In this document: piece after piece, positions 10,250 to 21,879 of the stretch
How positions within the stretch are numbered: position 1 is the stretch's first letter
Layout of the letters: the number at the start of each line of letters is the position of its first letter
Assembly (NCBI GenBank): GCA_028023455.1
Contig: JAQFVV010000031.1
Span: forward strand, 1,738,001 to 1,802,000
DNA from: Epiperipatus broadwayi
Lineage: Eukaryota > Onychophora > Udeonychophora > Euonychophora > Peripatidae
Length of the DNA: 64,000 nt
Direction of reading: 5' to 3'
Notes under the pieces: generated by a model
What the model was told of the DNA's origin: nothing
The model's database searches: none
What the model saw: the letters and a program-made list of their open reading frames with translations, nothing else
Program-made: the position numbers and the translations under genes

Positions 10250-11480
10250 TCAATTAGTAACTGACTTCATATACAAGTTTTCACTATAATGATCATCATC
10301 AATTTGTATCCAATATTTTTATTAACAATTGATTACTCATTACAATAACCTTTAAAAAAAGTTCTAAAACTTCAAATGTGACATTTTTTCAAAATTAAAG
10401 CCATTTGTAAGATTGATGACATCATAGGATAAAATTCCAAGTACCAATTATTTTACAAGGCAGTCAGTGCTTTCATTAATGACATAGCCAAAGTAAAGAA
10501 GATTCTATTGTTAATAACTACAAACACAAAAATATGCCAATTTTATTCAGTATAATGAGTAATCAAAATCTTTGATAACATATAATGTTTTCATTACCTT
10601 AATTTTATAAATTAAAATTCTTATAAACAGTATTTTGTCTGCAGCAAAAACTACAATCATCATAATTTAGACAAAATGGATTTACACTCAAAACAAAGCA
10701 CAAAATAGATACTTTTGAAAAGATAATAGTGGCCATCTTATCTTTTGTACTAAATTTAATTATATAGGCCAATCTATAACATCTTAGTTTGAGAGCATGA
10801 AGATCTTTATTTATTCACTTTACATTCATTAATTTCTTTCTATATATTAACATTCACAAAAAATTTTCAATTTACTATGTGTTAATATTATGAACTATTA
10901 GAAACTGTAATGTTCAATTTTATTTACTAGCACAGAGAATGATTTATAACCTAAACACATGCACTGTAATGTTGTTATAATAGCTTAACATTGACTTATG
11001 AGTACTGAGGAAACTCTCAAACCAAAGCACAAGATAGACACTTTTAAAAAGATAAGAGCAACCATCTTATCATCATAATTGTAAAATATAGTCATTGTAA
11101 TTGTAAGCTATTTTGAGGAGGAAAAAGATTCTGATCCACTTAATAATCAGTGTCATAAAATATTAATTAATATAAGTCTAAAATCTTATAATTTGTTTGT
11201 GATGTTTTCAAGATATGATGGTTTTTATTGTAAACTAAATCAGCAACAAAAAAGAGAGATTTAATCATTTACAATTTTAAAACTATAGTAATCAACTGTA
11301 CATTACATTTCTTTATCTAATTGTATTTAATTTTGAATGTATTTATTTAAACTAAATAATTCTATAAACTGTTACTTTAAATAAATAAATAACAGCACAA
11401 CAACAACAAAAAATTTTATTGGTTACATAGTACAAAAATATAAAATGCACCAAACACAAATTTTAAATGTACACAGTGTT
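10250..11480 (+). repeat. Dispersed repeat, copy A (partner at 54.5-55.4 kb)
   Basis: Colinear, diverged similarity to 54.5-55.4 kb. Shared landmarks in the same order: TTGTAAGATTGATGACATCA (here 10406-10425); GACATAGCCAAAGTAAAGAA (about 10482); TCATTGTAATTGTAA and TAAGCTATTTTGA (about 11090-11115); TCTTATAATTTGTTT; TTTTTATTGTAAA; ATCAACTGTA; TTTTATTGGTTA; and AAATGCACCAAA near 11455. It contains no coding motif. Within it, a block of about 55 bp starting AAAGCACAA occurs twice (about 10695-10745 and 11025-11075). The element type is unknown; it is probably an old non-coding transposon. Confidence 0.6.
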
Positions 11481-11844
11481 AATTTAATTTTTTTTTAAAG
11501 TTTTTTTTTGTTGTGGCTTTTTTTAATGTGTTTTACTTTAATTTAATAAATCATGATTCAGGAAATATCATTTTCTGACTATATTAGAAGCAAAATGATG
11601 AATCATCATTGAAAAAAATTCAAGCTTTATTTTTTAACCAGGTTGTTATATATTTTTAATTTGAGATAACAAATTAATATTATTTACATGGAAACTCATT
11701 ATAATTGCTTATTTTTTAATGTGAAACTTTGGTTTACTGGAATTTTTGAAAAATTGAGTTCACTATACAGAGTAAAGACATACTTTGCTTATTCATTTCA
11801 ATGCAACAATGGGTGTTTGTGTCAGAAAACGAATTAAGTTGCCT
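11480..11844. other. AT-rich intergenic DNA
   Basis: I see no gene or element here. A T-rich and GTTG-rich patch lies near 11500-11520. Confidence 0.4.
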
Positions 11845-11975
11845 GGGTATTAATAATTTTTATTAGTCATTGACTAGGCTAGATATTATCCAATAATGAA
11901 TAATATTTCTGCAGTGTAACTTAAATTACATCACCCTCATGCAAGGTAGATTGTTTTCTATCTGCTTTTGAGGAA
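11845..11975 (+). repeat. Fold-back repeat, half copy
   Basis: Shares a direct repeat with 12190-12310: TTTTATTAGTCATT, then GATTATCCAATAAT or a close variant, AATAATATTTCTG, a short variable part, and CTCATGCAAGGTAG followed by TTTTCTATCTGC. It lacks the second arm present in the downstream copy. Confidence 0.55.
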
Positions 11976-12189
11976 TGTAATCATAAAAATTTGGCCAAAG
12001 ACATGTGAAAAAAATTTATGACCTCCCAAGATGTACATTTCTGCTGATCCATCAGATGGCCTAAACCACAGTCTCTTACAAATATTTTTATTATTGTTCA
12101 ATATATATATAGATAGCAAATTAATACAGTTTAACTGGCAAGTGTCAAACTTGTTGCCCTCATAACTTTGATACAAACTACTTAATGAA

Positions 12190-12370
12190 AGTATATTAAT
12201 AACTTTTATTAGTCATTCATTAGACTAGAGATTATCCAATAATAAATAATATTTCTGTAGTATAATTTTCACTATACCACTCTCATGCAAGGTAGGGACT
12301 GGTTTCTATCTACTTTTATCACCTTGCATGAGAATGGTGTGGTGAAAATTATGCTACAGAAAATATTAAG
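12190..12370 (+). repeat. Fold-back (MITE-like) repeat, full copy
   Basis: The left arm (12248-12292) and right arm (about 12321-12366) form an imperfect hairpin. The pairing segments are AATATTTCTGTAG with CTACAGAAAATATT, TATAATTTTCAC with GTGAAAATTAT, and ATGCAAGGT with ACCTTGCAT, closing a loop of about 28 nt. No protein is encoded. It resembles a fold-back miniature transposon. The intervening 11976-12189 contains a 72-residue minus-strand open frame of unknown meaning. Confidence 0.55.
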
Positions 12371-12734
12371 TATATGTAGCATATAGCTGATATTTTGAAT
12401 TAGCACATCTAAACATAAAAAAATGTAAAAATTGAACTATGAGTTTAATGCCTGTATGTTAACCCCTTCACCTAATGAAGGAGACACTTATATGTCATTT
12501 CCATTACCAAATAAGGACTGCATTTTATTAGAATCACATCTTTTATGTTATTCATATTAAAAACATCTATTTAAATTACTTCCCCATCTGAAACAAAACA
12601 TATCAAGACTCCTAAATTTGGATCTTAGATTTTAGACATTGTAGGAAACTGTACTAACAACTGTTTTCCTGAAGATTTGTGATGATGGTGTTTTACTTGT
12701 AATCAAGAGGAATCTCATAGATAAGTATATGAGA

Positions 12735-12910
12735 TTTCTACTAACTGTTGCCTTTAGCTCAGTTAGTTAGAGTGTTACCTTAAAAATTCAGTACTCAAGA
12801 ATCTAAGAGTCCAGGTTTAAATCCCATGCTAATATTGTCAGTGGCCAGGCAGCAACACCTCTTAAATCATGCATATATTAACCTGTTTGATGTGCTATTA
12901 CTAATAGGTG
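12735..12910 (+). mobile_element. tRNA-derived SINE, type 2
   Basis: TTTAGCTCAGTTAGTTAGAG (12752-12771) is a near-perfect Pol III A box in a D arm. About 50 bp later CCAGGTTTAAATCCC resembles a B box (GGTTYRAATCC). The body after it contains CAGTGGCCAGGCAGCAACAC and ends in an AT-rich tail. The distance between boxes and the poor anticodon arm argue for a tRNA-derived SINE or tRNA pseudogene, not a working tRNA. Confidence 0.6.
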
Positions 12911-12984
12911 AAGGTATTTGGAATATTTAAATAAAATTAAATTTTTCTAAAGACATTCAATACTCATATTAGATGATGGAAATA

Positions 12985-13768
12985 GTCCAGTCATCATCAT
13001 CATCAATCATTATCAATCCACTACAGGATGAAGGTCTCTCCAAGTTCAATCCATCTTCTCCAATCTTTAGCTTCTCTTTTCCACATCACTCCTGCACACT
13101 TTCTTATTTCATCCATCTATCTCACATGTGGTCTCTTTCTGGGTCTTTTACAATCTCTTGGAACCCGGTTTAAGATTTCAATTGTCCATCTATTATCATC
13201 TTTTCTAGCAATATGTTCAGCCCAACTCAACTTCAGTCTTTTAATTTTTTCAATAAGATCAGTAACACCTGTTTGCTCTCTTACCCATATATTGCATTTT
13301 CAATCTCTTCTTGTAACTCCCAACATGCATATCTCCATACTTCTTTGAATGGTCGGAAGTCTCTGTATTGCTCTTCTATCAAGTGTCCAAATCTCAGATT
13401 CATAAGTAAGAACTGGTAAAATACATTTATTAAAAACCTTCCTTTTCAAGCACATAGGCATATTTCCTTTTAGTATCAAGTTATTTCTACCCAAAGCACT
13501 TCAACCAAGTTTAATTCTATGATTAATTTCACCCGTTTCCATCTATATTAATAATCTGACCAAGGTAGTTGTAACTGTTAACTTCTTCTAACTCATCATA
13601 ATCAATCTTTATTTTCATATTTTGAGAAAATCCATTAAACATTACTTTAGTCTTTTTAACATTTATCTTTAATTCTACTTTCCTACTTTCATCTGATAAC
13701 TCCTGCAACATTTTCTGCAGCTCTAAAACATTATTTGCAAAAACAACTACATAAAAATACAAATATAA
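12985..13768 (-). pseudogene. RTE-type LINE, C-terminal end (5'-truncated, decayed)
   Basis: Read on the minus strand: FANNVLELQKMLQEL and the KTKVMFNGF block of the RT (13762-13640), then EEVNSYNYLGQI, a frameshift and TGA near 13530-13500, then CLKRKVFNKCILPVLTYESE and the RSMEICMLGVTRRD block (13460-13300). A further frameshift leads into the RTE tail KRLKLSWAEHIARKDDNRWT ... MDEIRKCAGVMWKREAKDW (about 13240-13050). These are hallmark C-terminal blocks of RTE-like elements. The catalytic FADD lies upstream of the truncation, where sequence is replaced by a TATTTGTATTTT repeat. The 3' end is a short TGATGATGATGA tail (about 12990-13010), as expected for RTE elements. Confidence 0.75.
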
Positions 13769-14700
13769 AAATACAAATATACTAACTACTACACCATAAG
13801 TTATTACAGAAATATTCGAAACATTTATGAGCTACATTAAATAGTTTAAATGATTAATTGCTCAGAATATTATATGTATAATTCCTGGAAATTACAGTTT
13901 GGGTTTTGATTCAAGAACCTTTAACTAAATTTGCGCAATTACATCAAAGTATTAAGTTGAGTGTAATATGTCATTCAATTGACCAATTTCCTCAATTAAA
14001 AATTGATTCAAGAGATTTTAGCTATTTTAATCAGTAACTGAGTAGTGAAAAATATATGTATATAAATTTTTAAAATAGCAGATTCCTTTCAGTAAAACGC
14101 AAAACATTTTAATTTTCTTTTGTGAAAAAAAAACTACTTAAATAAGCATTTTTTGAAAAGTAATTATTTTACTTTTAATCTGTAGAAACAAAGCTTAATT
14201 TTTCTTAGTACTTAAGTGCTTTCTATACTTATATTTTAAGATATATTATATTAAAAGGCAGCAAGCATTATCATTTAATCGTAATACACCATTATCTAAT
14301 TTACTCAACCAGCCTTTAGGCTGTATACTGTATATACTGTACTCTTTTAAAGTATAAAGAAGCTTAAAAAAGTTTATAGCAGATCTTTTTAATGATATTA
14401 TAATCAGTTGTTTACAAAATAAACGGTGCTTCAGAATTTGATCACAACATTAGTTTCATCAGTAATTAGTACATTCAAATAAGATAAAATTTAAATTATA
14501 GGCTCCATGCATATGGATTTAGGACATTCCCTTTCATTAATGGTGAGGGGGTTGTTCTATGTTACAATCACGCTTTTGTTTATATCTAGTAATGATGTTG
14601 TTGTCTATTTGTGTGTTACTATTAATAGTTGTCTGTATTTGAAAATTTTAAATAAAATTTAAAATTTTCTAGACATTCAACATTTAATGATAGATAAAAA
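13769..14700. other. AT-rich intergenic DNA
   Basis: I see no gene or element. A short TATACTGTATATACTGTA repeat occurs near 14325. Confidence 0.45.
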
Positions 14701-14708
14701 AAAATCAT

Positions 14709-15555
14709 GGTAAACATGAAGTTACCAGGTCACAACAAAATTTAAATTTTGTTTTAAATTTTTCTCATCAGAGTATTTCTTGTTGAATTACTGTCCATTG
14801 TAGTTTTCGTTTATCATTTATAGAAAAGATAAAATTCGCAAAGCAAATTACTATAGGTAGGATTGGAATAAAGTATTGCTGGTAGTGTAAAATTGTTACG
14901 AAATATTTTTATCAAAAATATCACTGAGGAGCAATTCATGAAGATCATTGGGTCTTTGGTGGGATAGAGAGAAATTCAGGAAAGTGTTTCTTTGGTACCG
15001 ATCAGCTGTGACTCTCGAAGCAAAAATACAAGAATATATTTTGCCAGGGACCCACATCATTACGGACAGATGGGGTACATACAACTTAAGCACAATCCGT
15101 AATGGTGTATATATGCACTCTGTAATTGTACACCAGGAAAACTTTGATGGTCCTCATGATCTTGATATTCACACACAAAATGTGGAAAATATGTGAATGA
15201 GAGCTAAACACAACCTCAAACAGCAGTGTGGTACCAACAGTACTTTATTTGAATCCTACCTACAGGAATTTGCTTTTAGGACTCTACACAACTGACACCA
15301 TTTTTGCGAATTTTATCACTATTATAAGCGAAAACTACAATGGACAGTAATTATGAATGTTGATAGGATATATTGTTATTATTTTAATGAATTATTTGTT
15401 ATAATTATTTGTTATTATTTTTTTATATTATAATTTTATGCCACCATGTATTTGATATTTCACAACAAATTTTTAAATAATTTGACAAGAAACACTCCGA
15501 TGAAAAAAATTTGAACTACAAAATTTTGTTGTGACCTGGTAACTTCATATTTACC
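14709..15555 (+). mobile_element. Merlin-type (IS1016/ISXO2-like) DNA transposon
   Basis: The terminal inverted repeats begin GGTAAACATGAAGTTACCAG at 14709 and end with its complement (one mismatch seen, TATTTACC) at 15555. The inverted repeat extends inward, with interruptions, for about 130 bp: AACAAGAAATACTC-type, AATTACTGTCCATTGTAG and TTTGCGAATTTTATC segments recur in both arms. The right arm has an extra AT-rich block of about 125 bp (15350-15475). Flanking octamers AAAATCAT (14701-14708) and AAAATCGT (15556-15563) agree at 7 of 8 bases, matching the 8-9 bp target duplication known for Merlin. The transposase fragment lies between the arms. Confidence 0.8.
14890..15310 (+). pseudogene. 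Merlin transposase, C-terminal DDE part
   Basis: The open frame from 14948 contains blocks typical of the ISXO2-like DDE transposase: EAKIQEYILPGTHIITDRWG (second D region, with the ITD motif and W), then VIVHQENFDGPHDLDIHTQN, where family members have a V-H-x-x-NF...HTQ-x-IE block, then VEN. A TGA at about 15195 sits where relatives have Trp. After it the same frame goes on (MRAKHNLK ... FAFRTLHN) to near 15295. The N-terminal part, including the zinc-ribbon-like region and first catalytic D, is missing or unreadable; only about 150 residues of roughly 270 remain. Not functional. Confidence 0.75.
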
Positions 15556-15563
15556 AAAATCGT

Positions 15564-17220
15564 AAGGAGTTCATAAGAATGATAATAATCAACCTTAAGT
15601 AATAAACATTTTCAACCTATAATCAAGGAAATCTCCTTTTATAAACCTATAAGCCTTGAGTAATTGGCTTTATCTTCGTTCATAAGAAGTTTGAGTCACC
15701 TTTAGGCAAATAATGATATTTTATCATTTATAGCCAATTATTATAATCATGATGAGTTTTTTTATTATAACATTGATTATATGATTAGTTATTCAGGAAG
15801 TCATGCAACATTCAAATAGCTAAATGGCAGCTGAGAATAACAGTTCTATTTAACTGAGACCTCCTTTTTAGTTTTTTTTTCAGTGGTGAATTAGTCTAGG
15901 AGTCTTATCACTGTGGTAATTCAGATACAAATTATTTCCATTAAGTGTCTAATAATTTATTGATATCAGAGAAAAGTTTTAGATTTTGACATTGAAAACA
16001 TTTCCATTTGGTTATAGTAGTGATACCTATGCTGTTCCCACAGATAATTATTATTTATATATCTTTCAAATAGAAGAAACTGGAAGACATAAAACTAATC
16101 CCACTAAGTTCTCTTAAACCAGTTATTTTCAAATATTATTTTCTGTAGAATATATACAAAGAGATGTTAAGTAGATCAGCTGAATTACTTGTTATACATC
16201 TTAATATTATATAATCTTAGTAACTTGCCTACTGGATAGAATATACAAACATATAACCTACTCCTTCATCAGAAAAGTCTTCTACAAATTTTTTTCCATG
16301 GAGCTATGAATGAATGCTTTGTACACTTCATTTTCATCATATCTTCTGAATTATTTGAGTTTTTTTTTTTTTTTTTGGAGTTGTTAAAAAGACTCCTGGA
16401 AGAACTGTAATATATAGAAATCACACAAAGTATGTTAAATCTACAAGTTTTGCTTCTCTTTGTACAGTTTTTATGATTACAGCAACAATTATAATAGTAA
16501 CTATATTATTAGTTTGCTCAAAAATTCATGTGACATCTGAACACATTTGTGGCAAGTTGAACACAGTAATTCCAATTAGCTGACTAAATCTTTTTTTTTA
16601 AATGAACATTACTCAGCTGGGAATAAATCCTGGAATTTTTAATGCTTGAGTTCAATACCTTATCACTTCAGGTTAGTCACCCATTAAATTATGTGAAATT
16701 TAAGATTGTGCTTTTGCTTTTGAGCATTTTTAAAATACAGTCTTTAAAATACTTCTGACAAATAATCTAAAGTTTTTATACTTAAGAGTAAATACACAAT
16801 TTATCATTGCTACAAATATGGAATTACCTAAAATGATACTAATTCTTTATGAACCATCTAGGTTATTTTCTAAACTTTTAAACATTTAGAAAATACTTTA
16901 GATGCTACATAAAGATTTAATATCATTTCATGTAATTACTTTAAGGAGTAACTAAACTAATGATTATCAAACTGTGTTCTATATAATACTAATATTTCAT
17001 TCAATCTAAACAAGCATCCCATAAAAAATTTCATCAACAATAAAATGAAAAGTAAATAAATATATGAATTTGTAGCATTTATTTGTTACCAATAGTGGCA
17101 TAGCCTAACCAAAGTATCACATGACTTTTTAAAATATAATTCCATCTTCTGCATTAGAAATAACAATTCACTGTATTACTTTTCTTTGCAGAAACATCTA
17201 AGCTTGAATAATCCTTGGAT
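15564..17220. other. AT-rich intergenic DNA
   Basis: No gene or element recognised. A T17 run near 16360 and scattered simple sequence only. Confidence 0.45.
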
Positions 17221-17228
17221 ATTCAGAT

Positions 17229-17735
17229 CAGTGGTCTTCAACCTTTTCACACCTGTGGACCGGTAAAAATAAGGATAAGGTTCCATGGACCAGCAAAAAT
17301 AAGGATAAGATTTCGCAGACCGGCAGAAGTCTACAGATAAATTTTCTTAAAGATAAGCATAATTGTTATAACTGATCAAAACAACAATGTTAAATATATA
17401 AGATAAAGTTTTATATATATGGAGTTTATATAATAAAAAACTTTTTTTTAAATTTTATTTAGAAAAGTAATAAAAAATTTAATTCTACCCCCACCACATA
17501 AACATCTGTGATAATTAGAAAAACAAATTAATTTATGAATGATTGATTACATTTTGTTTTCGTTCTGTTTTCTTTTTTTTTTAATTGGGTAAAAATGAGA
17601 TGAAAAAATAAATAAAAATTGGCTATATTAATTAAAAGTTTAAACTCTTATTATTTATTATTACAAACTTTTTACTGCCCATCTAGCATGCGGACCTGCA
17701 GAAAAGGACCACGGACCAAGGGTTGAAGAACACTG
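17229..17735 (+). mobile_element. hAT-type miniature element (507 bp)
   Basis: The left end CAGTGGTCTTCAACC (17229) and right end GGTTGAAGAACACTG (17735) are inverted repeats with small mismatches, and subterminal TGTGGACCGG is matched by CACGGACC near the right end. Flanks ATTCAGAT (17221-17228) and ATTTAGAT (17736-17743) agree at 7 of 8 bases, the 8-bp duplication expected for hAT. A CCATGGACCAGCA-type segment repeats the GTGGACCGG unit three times near the left end. The interior is AT-rich and non-coding, so it moved using a transposase encoded elsewhere. Confidence 0.8.
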
Positions 17736-17743
17736 ATTTAGAT

Positions 17744-19080
17744 GATAGTCTAATAATTAAGTAAATTATGAAATACATTGTTTTAACAGATAGTACACAG
17801 TTTAGAGGTAATACCACATATTGCCAAAAGAAAAGTGTTCCATGACTAAAAGGTTTGTGGAAGGCTAATTTAATTTAGGGATATTTTCAAATATTCTAAT
17901 GTTTTGAATCTTAGTTATCCCTCTAATATTAATTGCATTTGTATTTAGTATACATTGATTGACTTCCTAATAATGTGAATAACATTGCTATTGTATAACA
18001 AGCTGAAAGAATTTTATATGATTTAATAATATGCAGAATATTATAGCAACTAAACGATTATAAAATTGATCTTTCAAAGGCTTAATAAAATTTACAGTAC
18101 AAAATATTCAAATTAGATATTACATCAAAAAATAACTTGCAATTAATCTGGTTCTTCTTATATCTCATTAAAATATTGTTTTGAATGTTGGTAAATACTT
18201 TAAATAAGCACAAAATGATCATTATTTCTCATTTTTTATTTTCATATTTATATTTTTATATTTTATAATTTGACATAATGAGATGAACTTGTGAATTAAC
18301 ATATTACAAATAAAGAAATATCATATTGTTAGTAATCTTCATGTCATTGCTCAATTCATAAACTATTTATGCAAACATGAATAAGTAATGAATTCTAGAA
18401 AATAAGTCCTTAGACTAGTTCTACCTACTAGTTTTTTTAATGAAGAACATTTAAGCCATATTTTATTCTTATCATCCTATTTAATCTATAAGGTTAATAT
18501 CTAAATACTAATCTGTAGATTTGTTTGCCACTATCACATGGCTCCAACTAATTATTCAGGCTTAATGTGACTCATGAATGGTAGGTTGTGAAGTAGATAA
18601 CTGCTGACAATTTCTAATTGCATACAAGCTAAAGAAATCAAAAAAATCTTAACTTTTTTAATTATACAAGACACAAATTTAAAAAAAAGACTCAATAAAA
18701 TATTGACAAATATTAAATATTATTTACATTTATTAACTATTTTCATGAAAATATGTAATTCTAAAGCACTCATTGATTTTAAGAATTCAGTTGAAAAGGT
18801 ATAAATAATAAACATAAACCAATCAATTGCACTTAGCCAGTTTTCAGTAAACTAGAAGTCAATGAGTGCTTTAGAATTAATCTTCTTTTATAGAAAATCA
18901 CCAAAATTAGAGAGAGCTAATGCAAAGAATCATATCTCTATGGAAATAGAATTCATAGTTTCTGATGGTGAAGATAAGTGATGTAGCAGTAATGTATTTA
19001 GTAACAATCAATGTGTTTAATATATTTATTGTTAAAACTATTATAATGATTAACATCTTTATTAGTAAAGCTTTTTAATA
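17744..19080. other. AT-rich intergenic DNA with one 20-bp hairpin
   Basis: The only structure seen is a perfect inverted repeat AATTCTAAAGCACTCATTGA (18757-18776) and its complement (18859-18878), separated by 82 bp. It may be a fold-back remnant. No gene was recognised. Confidence 0.5.
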
Positions 19081-19081
19081 T

Positions 19082-19645
19082 CAGCAAATTAAAAATTCTT
19101 CTCCTTTTTCTTTTCGAAAACTTTATTTTCTTATATCAATACTGAACATATATTTCTATAATACAAAACTCCATTATTTTTTTTTATATAAAAAAGATGT
19201 TTATATTTGTTTTATATTCATTTAAAGCTATAGTTTAGGAATGTAGTTTTGAGATGGGTTTTAGATAAGATTTAAAAAAAGGGGGAGGTTATTTGAAATT
19301 AGGGTTGGTTTTTAAATTTTTATAAAAAGTTTCTTGGATGATTTTAAGAACAGATTTGTAATTAAATAATGTAAAAGAAAGAGTAATAAAAAAATGCAGT
19401 GGGAGAGAGATGTAAGTAAAATATATTTATATATGTTTAATATGTTTATTACTGTTTGTGTTAATGTAAGATGAAGGTATTTATGTAATTGAAGTTTATT
19501 TATAAATATGTATTTCATATTGTTGTTGCAGATCTTTGAAAATGACTGTATGAAGATAAAAAACAGTTGAAACATTGGAGTGATATAAGAAAATAAAGTT
19601 TTTGAAAAGAAAAAGGAGAAGGATTTTTAATTTGCGATATTATTG
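19082..19645 (+). mobile_element. PLE fold-back remnant without coding region
   Basis: The end segment AAAATAAAGTTTTTGAAAAG ... GGAGAAGGATTTTTAATTTG (19590-19635, plus) is present as an inverted copy at 19088-19140. Before the plus-strand end lies a PLE-type hairpin: ACTGT (19545-19549) and ACAGT (19563-19567), then TTGAAACATTGG. No RT or GIY-YIG blocks are visible in the roughly 400 bp between the arms, only an AT-rich 3' region (with a GGGGGAGG patch at 19279). The layout is like the complex at 3.6-9.1 kb, reduced to tails. Confidence 0.6.
19544..19577 (+). ncRNA. Hammerhead-like hairpin in PLE remnant
   Basis: CTTTGAAAAT precedes stem GACTGT/ACAGTT (one G-U pair), a longer loop than in the other copies, then GAAACATTGG. 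It is a third stem sequence with pairing kept. The 5' core is close to the CTTGAAAAA of the 9.0-kb copy and is not canonical. Confidence 0.45.
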
Positions 19646-20500
19646 TAGAACATATATATTTTAAAAGAAAAAGTGACTGTACATTTGAGGTGTTATAATA
19701 TAATATAAAGCTTTTTAATCATAGTGACAATTATAGTAGACCTAACTTTTTGTTTCATGAGCACCAATTTTGCACAAATTAAAATATTACCTTAAATATT
19801 TTCTTACTATTGTAAACTATTATCAAATCAACTCCTATGAATGCTATGAGTGGTATTTATTGTGATGACAGAATTTATCCACATTATCATTGTTTTGTTT
19901 ACCATCAATCTTTTCAAGAATTATGCACTTTTCAAAAAATATAGATAATATCATGATTTGACCAAAATAAGACAATTTCAATTTGTTAGTAAAGGTCAAA
20001 TCAAACTGAATATCTTTTGCTAATATCAATACTTTTCCTACTATTTTTCTTTGGTGTTCAATTTTTATATTCATATAAAACACAGATTGCTCTCATATTT
20101 TAAATATTTTCCAAGCTTTCATTGTGATTCTAATCAGTGTGAGTTCTATGAGATCTAGTGACCATTAAATATAAAGTTTATAATACATGGATACAAAAAC
20201 TCAATTATATATATATGGTTGGCTTTTTTATCACTTCCTGTTATCATAATTTTGCATTCCTCTATATACTTTAAATTCCTAATAAATATGATAAAGCCTT
20301 CTTTATTTTATCAGTCATTGGGTGTCATTGGAATTGTTAAAGTTTTTGATGTTTCTTCATTAATACTGAATTGATATTTCTCTTTGTTTAATACCCTCAT
20401 TATACATTAAAAATACAAATTGAATAATGAGAATAATTTACAATCCTATCTAACTATTTTATCAATGCAAATCCAGTCTTTATATTATAGCTTATTTTAA
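19646..20500. other. AT-rich intergenic DNA
   Basis: I see no supported gene or element. A 79-residue minus-strand open frame (19844-20083) is unrecognised. Confidence 0.4.
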
Positions 20501-20884
20501 CTTTAACATAATTCTACAGAGAAATCCATTATAGAAATGAAATGATTTGAAGTAATTATAAAAAATAAAGATATATACATAGAATTATTGGGTGTAAAAT
20601 CCTAAGGAATCATGGGTACATTTATCTTTTTAATTTAAAGTTTTATATTTTTGAATACAATAAAAAAAAAAGATAAATCTATATTTTAAAAAATTAAACA
20701 TAATACAATTTAAAAGTTTATCAATAAATGTAAAGATATTGACTTGTGTATTTTTTTTAAAAAAAAGCAGAAAGACTATAAAAAATTCAATTTATATATA
20801 ATTAAATAAAAAAGACTAATTATATGCTAGTTTAAAGAAATATAATTGATTATACTAAACTAATTTAAATGGATTTATAGCTTG

Positions 20885-20955
20885 GGAGTTAATACAAAGT
20901 TTGTGATCCATGGACCTTAAGATCTAAAACCTATCACTCTGCCACTGCAAAAAAA
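20885..20955 (-). mobile_element. tRNA-like SINE head, type 3 (copy in unit 1)
   Basis: On the minus strand TTGCAGTGGCAGAGTGATAG resembles the D-arm/A-box region of a Ser/Leu-type tRNA, followed by TAGATCTTAAGGTCCATGGATC. Related heads lie at 22611-22683 and 58519-58599. This copy has lost the segment that would contain the B box. Confidence 0.45.
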
Positions 20956-21879
20956 TTATACAGGGCATTAATTATACTTAATTAAGGCCTTATAATCAAG
21001 GGATTACTCAATTATCTGTTTACAAATGAACTCTTAAAAAAAAACAAATAATTTTTCATTAGTGTTAAAGAAAAGAATTTCCCATAAGTAAGAGGATAAC
21101 ATAGGCTTGTAGACTGGGAAAACATGTATTGGCTGACATCAGAAAGATTATATATAAAGTAATACAATTGATAATTGATTTATTCCTTCATTGATTCAGA
21201 TTTACAGAATCATTATTTCACTTTCATTATGCATTCATATTTTTTACCCTACTAGAAAGTGGATGAACTGTAATGCAGTCCAAAGTCTGAGTTAGAGAAG
21301 AAAAGAAATGGATATAACTATGGCAAATTACCACAGCTTGATAATAATTGTCAGTGTAATAAAATTGTATAGTTAGAAAGTATTTTTAAATGCTAATTTT
21401 ATCCTTGCTATAATGAAAAACTTTTTTATGAGATTTTCAACAAGATATGTTAATTGTAACCAGCATATCCATGCTTCCAAAATATAATTCCTCAACAGTG
21501 AAATAATTCTAGTCATACCTCATAATTAGTAGCCCAAAGATGATGATGGTATAACAGCCAGATTTGCTGTCTACCATGATAAAACTTTGTTCTTGTTCCT
21601 GAAAAATTAACCTAGCTAATTAACATGAAAAAATATACAGTGTAAAGGATTTGAAAACCCTAAGTTAAAGATTGATTCCAAGATGATTGATGAATAAACT
21701 AAAAAGTGATTTCATGAAATGTTAATAGATTACTACACTAAGAACAAGTATGTAGTTTTAGAAAGTTACTTGAATAGTAAGTTTATTAATTATTAAATCT
21801 ATAGATCTCTTATATATATATATATATATTGAACTGGGTTCACCGAATAAAAGTTGTTTAACTGGGTTTTGACATAATT

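Noticed and set aside
12752-12830. Functional tRNA gene
   Set aside because: Good A box but weak B box, wrong spacing and no proper anticodon or acceptor arms; called a SINE.
12973-13419. Plus-strand open frames up to 106 residues
   Set aside because: They are antisense shadows of the minus-strand RTE pseudogene.
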